A stretch of DNA of 6,447 nt from contig JAIRXZ010000194.1 of assembly GCA_031267995.1 (NCBI GenBank), forward strand, positions 1 through 6,447. The letters run 5' to 3'. Positions 6,382-6,447 of this stretch are shown here, piece after piece; the stretch's first letter is position 1, and each line of letters opens with the position of its first letter. The stretch comes from Odoribacteraceae bacterium. GTDB lineage: Bacteria > Bacteroidota > Bacteroidia > Bacteroidales > Marinifilaceae. The translations under genes were made by a program, and so were the position numbers. The notes beneath the pieces were generated by a model, which saw nothing but the letters and a program-made list of their open reading frames with translations, had not been told where the DNA came from and made no database searches.

Positions 6382-6437
6382 GTCACGCGCGTGACAGCTT
6401 TCATCACGCGCGTGACGGTTTACATCACGCGCGTGAC
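6382..6437. repeat. Array of three 14-bp palindromes with exact 21-bp spacing
   Basis: Copy 1 is GTCACGCGCGTGAC (6382-6395), a perfect palindrome. Copies 2 (6403-6416) and 3 (6424-6437) are ATCACGCGCGTGAC, sharing the perfect 12-bp palindrome TCACGCGCGTGA. The copies start exactly 21 bp apart, which is two helical turns, so proteins bound to them would sit on one face of the DNA. The spacers differ (for example agctttc and ggtttac), so the cores are conserved while the sequence between them is not. This points to operator-like sites for a dimeric regulator. The window ends where a fourth copy would begin, and its last two bases (TC) fit the palindrome start, though two bases are weak evidence. 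Alternatives are a chromosome-wide structural repeat or a Z-DNA-prone element, since CACGCGCGTG strictly alternates pyrimidine and purine. Confidence 0.85.
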
Positions 6438-6447
6438 AAGGTTATTC

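Larger units (their letters stand above)
6170..6447. other. Non-coding control region upstream of the ECF sigma gene
   Basis: No convincing gene is present in these 278 bases on either strand. An open frame on the minus strand (6407-6126) starts beside the palindromes and overlaps the sigma start out of frame, but its translation resembles no protein I recognise. The region holds a three-copy palindrome array (6382-6437), a candidate promoter (6308-6338), an AT-rich patch with a run of A on the plus strand (6258-6273), and a GC-rich stretch at 6227-6255 in which CCTTCG occurs twice and GCGCC/GGCGC could pair. The expected sigma mRNA leader would be roughly 130 nt, long enough for regulation. 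Confidence 0.7.

Noticed and set aside
6126..6407. A 93-codon minus-strand frame starting next to the palindromes and overlapping the sigma start.
   Set aside because: It is out of frame with the well-supported sigma gene, runs through the promoter-like and palindromic DNA, and has no recognisable protein features.
6382..6437. The palindrome array read as a CRISPR array.
   Set aside because: The spacers are only 7 bases between 14-bp cores, far shorter than CRISPR spacers, and no cas gene is present.

Overview
All five protein genes in this window lie on the minus strand, so they are read from right to left. The organism is most likely a high-GC member of the Bacteroidota (probably Bacteroidales). 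The evidence is a PorV/PorQ-family outer-membrane protein, a short-form CstA, a Bacteroidota-type ECF sigma factor paired with a FecR anti-sigma factor, A-rich rather than Shine-Dalgarno-like leaders before the starts, and matches to the -33 TTG / -7 TAnnTTTG promoter pattern of that phylum. A Rikenellaceae/Alistipes-like origin would fit the GC content, but this is inference; the genus cannot be read from the sequence alone.

Layout in transcription order. 6447-6170 is a non-coding control region. It holds three copies of a 14-bp palindrome repeated exactly every 21 bp, then a candidate promoter. 6169-5537 is an ECF sigma-70 factor. 5536-5465 is a 72-bp gap with GC-rich hairpins; the larger one folds around the sigma stop codon. 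5464-4526 is a FecR-type anti-sigma factor. 4525-4457 is a gap with hairpins and an AT-rich segment before the next gene. 4456-2189 is ribonuclease R. 2176-725 is the carbon-starvation transporter CstA, 12 bp after rnr. 728 to the left edge is a PorV-like outer-membrane protein with an ATGA start/stop overlap with cstA; it runs out of the window and ends in a G-quadruplex-prone homopurine tract.

There are two blocks. The sigma/FecR pair is a cell-surface signalling module of the kind that usually controls a neighbouring TonB-dependent receptor, but no receptor gene follows here and the next gene is rnr. The rnr-cstA-porV block is packed like an operon: RNA turnover, pyruvate or peptide uptake under carbon limitation, and an outer-membrane barrel. 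Whether the sigma/FecR transcript reads into rnr is open. No transposase, CRISPR array, tRNA or rRNA was seen. The least explained feature is the 21-bp-phased palindrome array upstream of the sigma gene, which may continue past the right edge.
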